This document shows, in pieces, positions 1-6,296 of a stretch of 9,312 nt of DNA; within the stretch, counting starts at the first letter, position 1; each line of letters opens with the position of its first letter. The position numbers were made by a program, and so were the translations under genes. Source of the DNA: Thalassolituus sp. UBA674 (GTDB taxonomy: Bacteria > Pseudomonadota > Gammaproteobacteria > Pseudomonadales > Oceanobacteraceae); contig DBNK01000004.1 in assembly GCA_002298335.1 (NCBI GenBank), positions 142,108-151,419 of the forward strand. The letters run 5' to 3'. The notes below the pieces were generated by a model. The model ran no database searches. It was given only the letters and a program-made list of their open reading frames with translations, and had not been told where the DNA came from.

Positions 1-295
1 CAAGCCCCGCCGGAATCGTTGCCAGAATCACATACCAACCAAGGCGGGCTTCTTCATCCGGGTGCGCACTGAAACCTGTGGTCAGCCAGCCCCGCAGGAT
101 ATTCACAATATCGCGGCGGAAATACAGCATGACGGCCAAGAGGGTGCCGATGTGAACCGCGACATCAAAGGCCAGCCCCTGATCACTCCAGCCTAATACC
201 TGCGAAGGCAGGATCAGATGAGCGGAACTGGAGATCGGCAGAAATTCAGTCAGCCCCTGAATCAGAGCAAGTACAATAATCTGAAAAACATCCAT
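1..295 (-). CDS. uppP: Undecaprenyl-diphosphatase UppP/BacA, N-terminal part (C-terminus beyond window)
   Basis: This gene encodes the membrane phosphatase that converts undecaprenyl diphosphate to undecaprenyl phosphate, recycling the lipid carrier for peptidoglycan and other envelope polymers. My translation from ATG at 295 gives 98 residues before the window edge, about a third of the usual 265-275. The N-terminus reads MDVFQIIVLALIQGLTEFLP and continues with ISSSAH. This matches the family's (E/Q)XXXE signature (Q13, E17) and the conserved serine-rich PxSSxxH segment with H26. Further hydrophobic segments around residues 40-58 and 87-98 fit membrane helices. The second family motif, PGxSRS, would lie outside the window. 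The start is supported by an AGGGTC Shine-Dalgarno (305-310) nine bases upstream. That site directly abuts the tsaB stop, so the two genes are probably one translationally coupled transcript. Identification is confident despite truncation by the window edge. Confidence 0.95.
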   Translation of the reverse strand, partial: MDVFQIIVLALIQGLTEFLPISSSAHLILPSQVLGWSDQGLAFDVAVHIGTLLAVMLYFRRDIVNILRGWLTTGFSAHPDEEARLGWYVILATIPAGL

Positions 296-304
296 ACGGT
301 AGGC

Positions 305-310
305 GACCCT
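305..310 (-). promoter_or_regulatory. Shine-Dalgarno of uppP, abutting the tsaB stop codon
   Basis: AGGGTC on the minus strand lies nine bases upstream of the uppP ATG and immediately downstream of the tsaB TAA (311-313). This arrangement suggests that ribosomes finishing tsaB help initiate uppP. Confidence 0.6.
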
Positions 311-1003
311 TTATTTTTTCAGCAATGAAGGTTGTTCATCCAGCTTCTTCCAGGCAACGGAGTTGCGCAGGTACACCGGCGGATGATTTTCCGGGTCTGA
401 AAAATCTCCCCGGTCCCATGCCTGTCTTGCTGCGGTTGTCATAAACCGGGCTTCCGGCTGAATACCATTCAGGGCTTGAGGATACGCAGAAAAATCCGCG
501 AGCTGCAGACCGCCACCGGCAATACTGCCCTGCCATTGGCTGAGCTGTTGCTGACAGACTTCCGGGGTACCTACCTGCTCTTCCGACAGCGGCATAAGAT
601 CATCCCCGGAACGCCGGAACTGCCCCCAGAAGACCTCCCCCATATGGGCATCCATAATGACCATCACGTCATTAACCGAGTCATCCTGTTCGCATACAGC
701 CCTGGCAATCAGCTGCAGAGACGAAAGACCACACACCGGAATACCAAGACCCAGACTGATTCCCTGAGCCACGGATACCGCAATGCGGATTCCAGTGAAT
801 GAACCCGGCCCACGACCGAAGGCAACGCCGTTCAGAGCCTGGGGGGATACACCTGCTTCCTCAAGAATTTCATCCACCATAGCGAGCAGACGCTGAGCGT
901 GCCGGCGGGGTTGATCTTCAGTCTTCCAGAAATCACCCTGATCAGTCAGCAGGGCCACAGAACACAATGATGACGATGCATCCAGAAGCAGAAGATTAGG
1001 CAT
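311..1003 (-). CDS. tsaB: tRNA t6A biosynthesis protein TsaB (YeaZ)
   Basis: TsaB is a cytoplasmic ASKHA-fold protein. It dimerises with TsaD and, with TsaE, transfers the threonylcarbamoyl group made by TsaC onto A37 of ANN-decoding tRNAs, giving the essential t6A modification. The 230-residue length is normal. Recognisable parts are the N-terminal strand MPNLLLLDASSS, the family motif GRGPGSFTGIRI at residues 63-74, DAHMGEVFW at 118-126, and a C-terminal PVYLRNSVAWKK at 209-220. TsaB lacks the metal-binding histidines of TsaD, and none are seen here. ATG at 1003 has only a modest Shine-Dalgarno (AGG, 1011-1013, seven bases upstream). An extended -10 promoter and the terminator of the preceding gene lie just upstream, so tsaB probably heads its own unit with uppP. 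From memory, tsaB follows adk in Pseudomonas; here the AT-hook gene intervenes. Confidence 0.96.
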   Translation of the reverse strand: MPNLLLLDASSSLCSVALLTDQGDFWKTEDQPRRHAQRLLAMVDEILEEAGVSPQALNGVAFGRGPGSFTGIRIAVSVAQGISLGLGIPVCGLSSLQLIARAVCEQDDSVNDVMVIMDAHMGEVFWGQFRRSGDDLMPLSEEQVGTPEVCQQQLSQWQGSIAGGGLQLADFSAYPQALNGIQPEARFMTTAARQAWDRGDFSDPENHPPVYLRNSVAWKKLDEQPSLLKK

Positions 1004-1041
1004 AACAAAACCTGATTAAACGGCACAGAAAGAACGCGGGC

Positions 1042-1050
1042 ATTATATCA
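1042..1050 (-). promoter_or_regulatory. Extended -10 promoter for tsaB-uppP (predicted)
   Basis: The minus strand reads TGATATAAT here: a consensus TATAAT (1042-1047) preceded by TG plus one base, the extended -10 form recognised by sigma70. No good -35 hexamer is present 16-18 bases upstream, which extended -10 promoters can tolerate. Transcription would begin near 1035, giving a leader of about 32 bases before the tsaB ATG. It lies just beyond the terminator at 1081-1111, a sensible place for a new transcript to start. Confidence 0.55.
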
Positions 1051-1080
1051 GCTGTACCTGCCCACGCCGGAATACGGGCG

Positions 1081-1111
1081 AAAAAAAACCGGCGCTGACG
1101 CCGGTTTTTTT
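1081..1111 (-). terminator. Intrinsic terminator after the AT-hook gene (bidirectional in form)
   Basis: A perfect six-base stem, CCGGCG (1089-1094) and CGCCGG (1099-1104), encloses the loop CTGA. Eight A residues flank it at 1081-1088 and seven T residues at 1105-1111. Read on the minus strand it is a classical hairpin followed by eight U, starting 14 bases after the stop of the AT-hook gene. The A-T pairs can extend the stem. Its symmetry would also let it stop plus-strand transcription. Confidence 0.93.
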
Positions 1112-1124
1112 AAGACACCTTAAA

Positions 1125-2222
1125 TCAATCTTCTGATTTAGGCGTTTCAGTTGCTGCCGGAGCTTCCGGTGCTGCAGGTGCAGGAGACGGCACTGGTGCA
1201 GCAGCGGGTTTAGGCGCCGCTGGCTTTGCAGCCGGCTTAGCCGCGGCTTTAGCCGGACGACCACGCTTCTTCGGCGCTGCTGCCGCTTTTGCTGCTGGCT
1301 TAGCAGCCGGCGCTTTTGCGGCTGCAGGTTTAGCAGCTGCTTTTGCTGGACGACCGCGTTTCTTCGGAGCAGTGGCGGCTGTTTTAGCAGCTGGAGTGGC
1401 CGCTGCAGCTTTAGCCGGACGGCCACGTTTTTTTGGTGCTGCGGCGGTTTTAGCCGCTGTTGCCGTTGCGGCCTTAGCCGGACGACCACGTTTCTTCGGC
1501 GCAGCCGCCGTTTTAGCAGCAGTTGCCGTTGTCGCCTTAGCCGGACGACCGCGTTTTTTAGGAGCCGCTGTTGTGGCTGCTGCCGCTTTTGGCGGACGGC
1601 CACGTTTCTTCGGTGCCGCGGCAGTTTTGGCCGGACGTCCCGGTTTGGCTACCGGCTGACTTTCTGTTTTGGCAATTTGTGCTTCAATCTTTTTCACCGC
1701 AACCGCAGCTTTCTTTTCTTCGGCGGTGGTTTTGGTTTTCACTTTGCGGGTATCAACACGCTTACGTGAAGTCAGCCACTGGGTCTTGAACTTTTCTACC
1801 GCTTTCAGCAGATCTGCTTCAGCTTTTTCGGCCAGTGTTTCTTCAAACTTAACAACAGCTTCTTTGGTTTTTTCTGCCACACCCGCAATCTGAACTTTCA
1901 GCTCAGCCACTTTTACAGCGGTTTTAGCTTCACGGACAGACTGGCGCAGGGAGACCAGTTTTTCTTTTTCTGCAGCCAGACGGCCACGTGCAGTGACAAC
2001 GGAACGTTTGGTCGCAGCCGTTGCAGACGGTGCAGCAGCTTTCGTGCGGGCATCGGCAACCTTAGCAGCGGCAGCATCAACACGGGCCTGTTGTTTAACA
2101 ACCGCCGCCTCAGCTTTTTCGACAGCTGTGGTTGCCTTAGTGACTACTGCTGGAACGGCCGGTGCTGTTTTCGCAGCTGCCGGTTTCCGTCCACGTCCGG
2201 AAGTTTTTTTCGTTCTGGCCAT
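1125..2222 (-). CDS. Histone H1-like / AlgP-like AT-hook protein, lysine-alanine rich
   Basis: This encodes a 365-residue, strongly basic, low-complexity protein. The N-terminus is MARTKKTSGRGRKPAAAKT. Residues 28-190 are rich in Ala, Lys, Glu and Val with few helix breakers, so they are probably a long helix or coiled coil. Residues 193-330 hold six PKKRGRP AT-hook motifs (RGRP at 207-210, 224-227, 245-248, 266-269, 289-292 and 320-323) and a degenerate PGRP at 194-197. Ala/Lys/Thr linkers and, later, KPAA runs separate them; the last 25 residues are Pro/Ala-rich and mildly acidic. I see no Cys, His, Tyr or Asn, and one Trp (149). AT-hooks bind the minor groove of AT-rich DNA, so a nucleoid or transcription-modulating role is inferred. 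The KPAA-rich tail recalls Pseudomonas AlgP, but the N-terminal half does not look like AlgP as I remember it, so I give no symbol. ATG 2222 has a GAGG Shine-Dalgarno eight bases upstream, and a terminator follows the gene. Confidence 0.88.
   Translation of the reverse strand: MARTKKTSGRGRKPAAAKTAPAVPAVVTKATTAVEKAEAAVVKQQARVDAAAAKVADARTKAAAPSATAATKRSVVTARGRLAAEKEKLVSLRQSVREAKTAVKVAELKVQIAGVAEKTKEAVVKFEETLAEKAEADLLKAVEKFKTQWLTSRKRVDTRKVKTKTTAEEKKAAVAVKKIEAQIAKTESQPVAKPGRPAKTAAAPKKRGRPPKAAAATTAAPKKRGRPAKATTATAAKTAAAPKKRGRPAKAATATAAKTAAAPKKRGRPAKAAAATPAAKTAATAPKKRGRPAKAAAKPAAAKAPAAKPAAKAAAAPKKRGRPAKAAAKPAAKPAAPKPAAAPVPSPAPAAPEAPAATETPKSED
1233..1646 (-). repeat. Degenerate tandem repeat encoding six AT-hooks
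   Basis: This part of the AT-hook gene repeats a PKKRGRPxKA block followed by an Ala/Thr/Lys linker. Successive RGRP motifs are 17, 21, 21, 23 and 31 codons apart. The two 21-codon units (63 bp each, about 1416-1544) are nearly identical as protein. At DNA level the copies differ at synonymous positions, for example GGACGACCACG, GGACGGCCACG and GGACGACCGCG in the plus-strand text of the hook. The array therefore looks maintained by selection on the protein rather than freshly amplified. Its repetitive, GC-rich nature also produces long spurious open frames on both strands. Confidence 0.85.
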
Positions 2223-2576
2223 GAGATCTTCCTCTTAGACTAATTAGGTCATTTAAACAGGCGTATGCCTTATGCTGTTCGCCCTGAAAGCTGTGACATT
2301 CAGATTCGGGATATTACTCAGAGGCATCCGGATAATTTGAATACCCTGAAGTATAAACGAAGCCAGCCAGAAGGCTGATTCCATTAGTATATAATTCCAA
2401 CAATGAAATAATAGTATTTTTAATAAAAAAGACCAGAAACTTGCTTATAAAACGCAATATGACCTGCCCGATGTCTTAAATCTGTGCTTCCGGATGGTTT
2501 TTACGTAATGGCTGCGCCTATTAACGCATGACTGAATAATCCTGATCTACCAGCCGGGAGATGGTATTACCGGAAT
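2223..2576. other. Non-coding region between adk terminator and AT-hook gene
   Basis: About 350 bases lie between the adk terminator and the AT-hook start codon. The Shine-Dalgarno of the AT-hook gene is GAGG at 2231-2234, within AAGAGGAAG. Bases around 2380-2460 are clearly AT-rich. Minus-strand TATACT hexamers occur at 2350-2355 and 2386-2391, but neither has a good -35, so the promoter cannot be placed with confidence. A small imperfect stem (2258-2263 with 2280-2286) sits in the probable leader and a bulged hairpin at 2504-2526 near the far end. I see no convincing gene or RNA gene here. Confidence 0.5.
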
Positions 2577-2600
2577 AAAAAAAGGGCCTTACGGCCCTTT
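2577..2600 (-). terminator. Intrinsic terminator of adk
   Basis: AAAGGGCC (2581-2588) and GGCCCTTT (2593-2600) form a perfect eight-base stem with loop TTAC. On the minus strand the hairpin runs into seven U residues (2577-2583, partly in the stem). It begins 18 bases after the adk stop codon and should end the adk transcript. Confidence 0.93.
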
Positions 2601-2618
2601 TCATTCTCACCTTCAGCG

Positions 2619-3275
2619 TCAGCTGCTGAGTGCAGAAATAACTTTCTCTTTGATATCGGCCAGAGACCCGACACCAGGTACGTGTGCATAAGCAGGTGCA
2701 GAATCACCTTTCTTATCACGCAGTTCGCGGTAGAAAGCCACCAGAGGTTCGGTCTGATCGTGATAAATAGACAGGCGCTTACGCACGGTATCTTCTTTAT
2801 CGTCATCACGCTGAATCAGATCGTCACCGGTTTCGTCATCCTTACCTTCGACTTTTGGCGGATTATAAATCAGGTGATATACACGACCTGAATCCGGGTG
2901 TACGCGACGGCCACTGAGGCGCTGAACGATTTCTTCGTCATCCACATCAATTTCCAGCACGTAATCGATATCGACACCGGCTTCAATCATGGCTTCTGCC
3001 TGCGGAATGGTGCGCGGAAAACCGTCGAACAGAAAACCTTCTTTACAGTCATCCTGGGCAATACGCTCTTTTACCAGATCGATGATGATTCCATCAGACA
3101 CCAGGCCACCGGTTTCCATAATCTCTTTTACTTTGAGACCGAGCTCAGATCCTGCCTTTACCGCTGCACGCAGCATGTCGCCGGTAGAGATCTGCGGAAT
3201 GTTGAATTTTTCACAGATGAACTGTGCCTGAGTACCTTTACCGGCACCGGGCGCACCCAAAAGAATGACGCGCAT
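2619..3275 (-). CDS. adk: Adenylate kinase
   Basis: Adk is the cytoplasmic enzyme that interconverts ATP + AMP and 2 ADP, setting the adenylate energy balance. From ATG at 3275 the protein has 218 residues, close to the 214 of E. coli. The P-loop GAPGAGKGT is at 7-15, the AMP-site segment TGDMLRA at 31-37, and FDGFPRT at 83-89. R123, R156 and R167 match catalytic arginines. The LID (about 122-159) has H126, S129, D146 and T149 at the E. coli positions. This is the hydrogen-bonded, zinc-free LID rather than the four-cysteine type. I chose this start because AGGAG (3283-3287) lies seven bases upstream of it. An in-frame TTG two codons earlier (3281) would leave only one base of spacing. The gene follows ppc after 189 bp and ends at a strong terminator. 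Confidence 0.98.
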   Translation of the reverse strand: MRVILLGAPGAGKGTQAQFICEKFNIPQISTGDMLRAAVKAGSELGLKVKEIMETGGLVSDGIIIDLVKERIAQDDCKEGFLFDGFPRTIPQAEAMIEAGVDIDYVLEIDVDDEEIVQRLSGRRVHPDSGRVYHLIYNPPKVEGKDDETGDDLIQRDDDKEDTVRKRLSIYHDQTEPLVAFYRELRDKKGDSAPAYAHVPGVGSLADIKEKVISALSS

Positions 3276-3316
3276 GCGCAAACTCCTCGAGATTGATGAA
3301 CTGAGCTCTGACCGGT

Positions 3317-3348
3317 CCGGATGTCTGTTTAATTTTTAACCAGACCGG
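3317..3348 (-). other. Imperfect inverted repeat in the adk leader
   Basis: GTCTGTTTAA (3323-3332) and TTAACCAGAC (3336-3345) pair with one mismatch across a three-base loop. CCG (3317-3319) and CGG (3346-3348) extend the stem past a small bulge. It begins about 40 bases upstream of the adk ATG, with an eight-base palindrome GACCGGTC (3310-3317) next to it. No U-run follows on the minus strand, so it is not a typical terminator. It may be a structured leader or a protein-binding site; function unknown. Confidence 0.35.
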
Positions 3349-3350
3349 GC

Positions 3351-3386
3351 AAAAAATAGGCCTAACCTTACTCTGATGACTGGCCT
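3351..3386 (-). terminator. Possible weak terminator between ppc and adk
   Basis: On the minus strand AGGCC (pairing region 3382-3386) and GGCCT (3358-3362) form a five-base stem with a 19-base loop, followed by A and six U (3351-3356). The short stem and long loop make it far weaker than the other two terminators, so read-through from ppc into adk is plausible. Confidence 0.25.
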
Positions 3387-3393
3387 TGCTCAA
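3365..3393 (-). promoter_or_regulatory. Weak candidate promoter for adk
   Basis: TTGAGC (3388-3393) and TAAGGT (3365-3370) are spaced 17 bases apart on the minus strand, a proper sigma70 distance. The -35 matches TTGACA at four positions and the -10 is poor. It overlaps the possible weak terminator, and both readings cannot be strong. It is listed because adk is likely to need a promoter in this gap. Confidence 0.2.
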
Positions 3394-3409
3394 GTGCTAC
3401 GTTGTAAAT

Positions 3410-3444
3410 ATCAGACACAGTAACGGCAAATGACCGCGTCTGAT
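3410..3444. repeat. Inverted repeat downstream of ppc
   Basis: ATCAGAC (3410-3416) and GTCTGAT (3438-3444) are perfect inverted copies around a 21-base centre that itself contains CGG and CCG arms. It starts 21 bases after the ppc stop. No T-tract follows on the minus strand, so it may stabilise the ppc 3' end rather than terminate transcription. Confidence 0.4.
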
Positions 3445-3464
3445 GGTTGGTCGTTCTAACAGGT

Positions 3465-6101
3465 TTAACCAGTATTGCGCATACCCGCGGCAATGCCAGC
3501 CATGGTGACTTTTAAGGCCTGCTCAACCAGAGCGTTTGACTCATCTTCCGGTTGCTGACGGTCCCGCCACAAGAGTTCCGCCTGCAGATAATGCAGGGGG
3601 TCTGTGTAAGGGTTCCGCACCCTCATTGACTGCTGCAACGGCAGATTGTACTGCAGCAGTTCATCCTGTTCCTGTACCTCCAGTACGAGGTCACGCATAT
3701 TCTGCAATCTGGCCCGTATCTCACGGCCAATGTCCTGCAGGGACTCTTCGACCAGACACTCTTCATAATAGCGGGCAATGGCATGATCGGATTTAAACAG
3801 CACCATTTCCAGCATATCGATGTAGGTCCGGAAGAAAGGCCACTCGCGGTACATTTCCCGCAGCGTGTCCAGATTTCCGTCGCCAATCTGCTCTGACAGA
3901 GCCGTATCAGCACCCAGCCAGGCAGGCAGCATCAGGCGGATCTGTGTCCATGAAAAAATCCACGGTATCGCTCTCAGCGTTTCTATGCCACCACCGCTGC
4001 GGCGCCGTGCCGGACGGCTGCCCAGGGACAGTTTACCCAATTCCTGTTCCGGCGTTGCAGCACGGAAGTACGGCACAAACTGCGGATTATCCCGCACCAT
4101 GGCACGATAGGATGCCACCCCTACGGCCGCCAGCTGATGCATGGCTTCCCGCCAATGGTCTTTGGGCGGTTCCGGCGGCAGGAAGTTGGCCTGCAATACT
4201 GCTGAAAGATAGACCCTGAGGTTGCGTTTTGCGACTTCGGGCAGACCAAATTTAAAGCGGATCATTTCACCCTGTTCGGTAACACGCAGACCGCCACGGA
4301 CAGATCCCGGCGGCTGGGCCAGAATCGCGCGGTGCGCCGGGCCACCGCCACGACCGACGGTACCACCGCGACCATGGAACAGACGCAGGGTATAACCCAA
4401 TTCATCGGCGACCCGTGACAACGTCTCCTGCGCCTGATACTGCGCCCAGACGGCAGCAAGCTGTCCAGCATCTTTGGACGAATCGGAATAACCGATCATC
4501 ACCTGCTGATCGCAGTCGCTGTATTCGCGGTACCAGGGAACCTGCCAGAGTTTTTCCATACGCGGACCGGATTGCTCAAGATCCGAAAGTGTTTCAAACA
4601 GCGGCACAATTGGCAGGTGGTTTTTGACACCGGCTGCCTGCAGTAGCAGAGCCACAGCAAGAATATCCGACGGCTCGCTGGCCATGGAAATAATGTAACA
4701 GGACACGCCACTGCCCACGTCTTCCGCCAGCACCGCCATGGTATCCAACACTTCCTGTACATCACCGGGTGGCTGCCAGTCTGCGGGAATAAGCGGACGG
4801 CGTGAGGCAAGCTCTTTCAACAGAAAGGTTTGTTTGTGATCTTCCGTCCAGTATTCGTAATCGCCCCAACCATAAAACTCGCAGATGGCCTGCAACACAC
4901 CGGTATGGCGGGTGGATTCCTGACGTACATCAAGACGTACCAGCGACAGGCCGAAGCAGGCAACGCGGCGCAGGGTGTCCTTGAGGTAACCATCGGCAAT
5001 GACATCAAGACCGCAGGCTTTCAGGCTGTCATAGCAGGCCTGTAAAGGCTCACGGAGCTCATCATCGGACAATAACGGGGGTTTATCTGTCGCTTCACCG
5101 GCGGCCATCGCCTGGGCCCAGTCACGGGTATTTTCCAGCTGCTCACGCAGATCATGCAGGCAATCCCGGTAAGGAACACGACCCGGATAGCGGCTGCTGA
5201 ATGCATCGCTGGCGGCTGACATGGATAACTGAGCGCCGAGAAATTCGATGTCGCGCAGAAACAGATCGGCAGACATCCAGCGCGCAAGATACAGTACTTC
5301 ACGCGTCACTCTGGAGGTCACATTCGGATTACCGTCACGGTCACCTCCCATCCACGAAGAAAATCGTACCGGAACAGCCTCCAGAGGGAGTAAAGGCGCA
5401 CCACGACCCGTCAGTTCCTCATCGAGCTCACGTAACAGGCCCGGAATGGCTTTCCAGAGAGAATTCTCAATGGTGGCAAAACCCCACTTGGCTTCATCTA
5501 CCGCCGTTGGACGTACATGGCGGATTTCATCCGTATGCCAGATTTCGGCGATCAGGCCACTGATCTGTTCTTCAATCTGCGCAATTTCCGGGTGAGTTTT
5601 ACTCAGGTCGTCACGGCGCTGCAGCAACCGGGAAATTTTGTCGTATTTATGAATCAGGGTACGGCGGGTAATTTCGGTCGGATGTGCAGTGAGCACCAGC
5701 TCAATATTGGCGTCGACCACTTTCTGAGTCAGCTCAGCACCTTTAATACCGGATTCTTCCAGACGGTTAAGCAGATCGTGCAGCATGCCATCGACGTCGT
5801 CCTGCAGGGATTTATCGCGGCGCCAGCTGATACCGTGTTGCTGCTCGGCAATATTGGACAGATTAAGGAACTGATTAAATCCTCTGACCACAGGAACGAG
5901 CGCATCATCACTCAGGGATTTCAGCTGAGCCAGTAATTCATCGCGTTCTTCGACATCGCCTTTACGGGCCTTTTTAGCCTGTTTACGGATGGACTCAATG
6001 CGCTCTAACAGCTCTTCTCCGCGATCATTGCGGATGGTGTCTCCCAGTGCGCTGCCAAGAAATCGGACTTTGTCCCGCAGTAACGGATCCAGCTCTTTCA
6101 T
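3465..6101 (-). CDS. ppc: Phosphoenolpyruvate carboxylase
   Basis: Ppc adds bicarbonate to phosphoenolpyruvate to form oxaloacetate, refilling the TCA cycle. The 878-residue length is typical (E. coli 883). Catalytic H140 lies in VLTAHPTE (136-143). R393 is in RLDVRQES and K543 in GYSDSSKDAG. The mobile glycine-rich loop FHGRGGTVGRGGGPAH spans 575-590 with H576, R578 and R584. Residues aligning with the E. coli aspartate-inhibitor site are K770, R829 and N876, the last in the canonical C-terminal RNTG. Feedback inhibition by aspartate is therefore likely. The ATG at 6101 follows a G-rich Shine-Dalgarno-like run (GGGGGAA, 6106-6112). It lies 195 bp downstream of mazG in the same direction. I found no convincing promoter or terminator between them. 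Confidence 0.98.
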   Translation of the reverse strand: MKELDPLLRDKVRFLGSALGDTIRNDRGEELLERIESIRKQAKKARKGDVEERDELLAQLKSLSDDALVPVVRGFNQFLNLSNIAEQQHGISWRRDKSLQDDVDGMLHDLLNRLEESGIKGAELTQKVVDANIELVLTAHPTEITRRTLIHKYDKISRLLQRRDDLSKTHPEIAQIEEQISGLIAEIWHTDEIRHVRPTAVDEAKWGFATIENSLWKAIPGLLRELDEELTGRGAPLLPLEAVPVRFSSWMGGDRDGNPNVTSRVTREVLYLARWMSADLFLRDIEFLGAQLSMSAASDAFSSRYPGRVPYRDCLHDLREQLENTRDWAQAMAAGEATDKPPLLSDDELREPLQACYDSLKACGLDVIADGYLKDTLRRVACFGLSLVRLDVRQESTRHTGVLQAICEFYGWGDYEYWTEDHKQTFLLKELASRRPLIPADWQPPGDVQEVLDTMAVLAEDVGSGVSCYIISMASEPSDILAVALLLQAAGVKNHLPIVPLFETLSDLEQSGPRMEKLWQVPWYREYSDCDQQVMIGYSDSSKDAGQLAAVWAQYQAQETLSRVADELGYTLRLFHGRGGTVGRGGGPAHRAILAQPPGSVRGGLRVTEQGEMIRFKFGLPEVAKRNLRVYLSAVLQANFLPPEPPKDHWREAMHQLAAVGVASYRAMVRDNPQFVPYFRAATPEQELGKLSLGSRPARRRSGGGIETLRAIPWIFSWTQIRLMLPAWLGADTALSEQIGDGNLDTLREMYREWPFFRTYIDMLEMVLFKSDHAIARYYEECLVEESLQDIGREIRARLQNMRDLVLEVQEQDELLQYNLPLQQSMRVRNPYTDPLHYLQAELLWRDRQQPEDESNALVEQALKVTMAGIAAGMRNTG

Positions 6102-6296
6102 GGTATTCCCCCGGCTTCAAACAACATAGCTCAGTGTGTAACAAAACCGGCGAAACTCAAGCTGAGTGGAGGGATATTTACGGATAAGGCACAGACTGGG
6201 GAGAATCCGGCATGCCAATGTTTCCATATAGAGGCGGCACACAGGCAGAAACTGTCGCGCGGGATTAACGTAAAACCGCAAAACGCAAATGACGGA
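6102..6296. other. mazG-ppc intergenic region
   Basis: These 195 bases separate mazG from ppc and should hold the ppc promoter if ppc is not read from relA-mazG. I see no hexamer pair close to consensus. A five-base inverted repeat, ACTCA and TGAGT (6155-6167, loop AGC), lies 54 bases before the ppc start. No hairpin with a U-run follows mazG, so read-through is possible. Confidence 0.4.

Noticed and set aside
53..256. First glutamate of the UppP (E/Q)XXXE motif replaced by Gln13
   Set aside because: Gln is an accepted residue at this position in the family, so it is not evidence of an inactive enzyme.
1043..1603. Long minus-strand frame of 186 codons overlapping the AT-hook gene
   Set aside because: It is an Arg/Leu/Gln-rich shadow of the repetitive gene in another frame, with no family resemblance and no fitting start signal.
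1372..1659. Plus-strand 95-codon frame with AGRPRFFGAAA-type repeats
   Set aside because: It is the antisense reading of the AT-hook repeats; its hydrophobic repeats mirror the hook codons and nothing indicates expression.
1125..2222. Naming the AT-hook gene algP
   Set aside because: Only the low-complexity KPAA-type tail resembles AlgP; the N-terminal half and the gene neighbourhood do not match AlgP as I recall it.
2265..2378. Plus-strand 37-codon frame in the intergenic region, starting MPYAVRPES
   Set aside because: The only AGG upstream is three bases from the ATG, no promoter or terminator is evident, and the length is compatible with chance.
2390..2395. Perfect TATAAT on the plus strand
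   Set aside because: It has no usable -35 and no plus-strand gene downstream; it lies in AT-rich DNA where chance matches are expected.
2504..2526. Bulged hairpin TAATGGC / GCC-T-ATTA near the adk terminator
   Set aside because: It has no U-run on either strand and two bulges, so it cannot be supported as a terminator or RNA gene.
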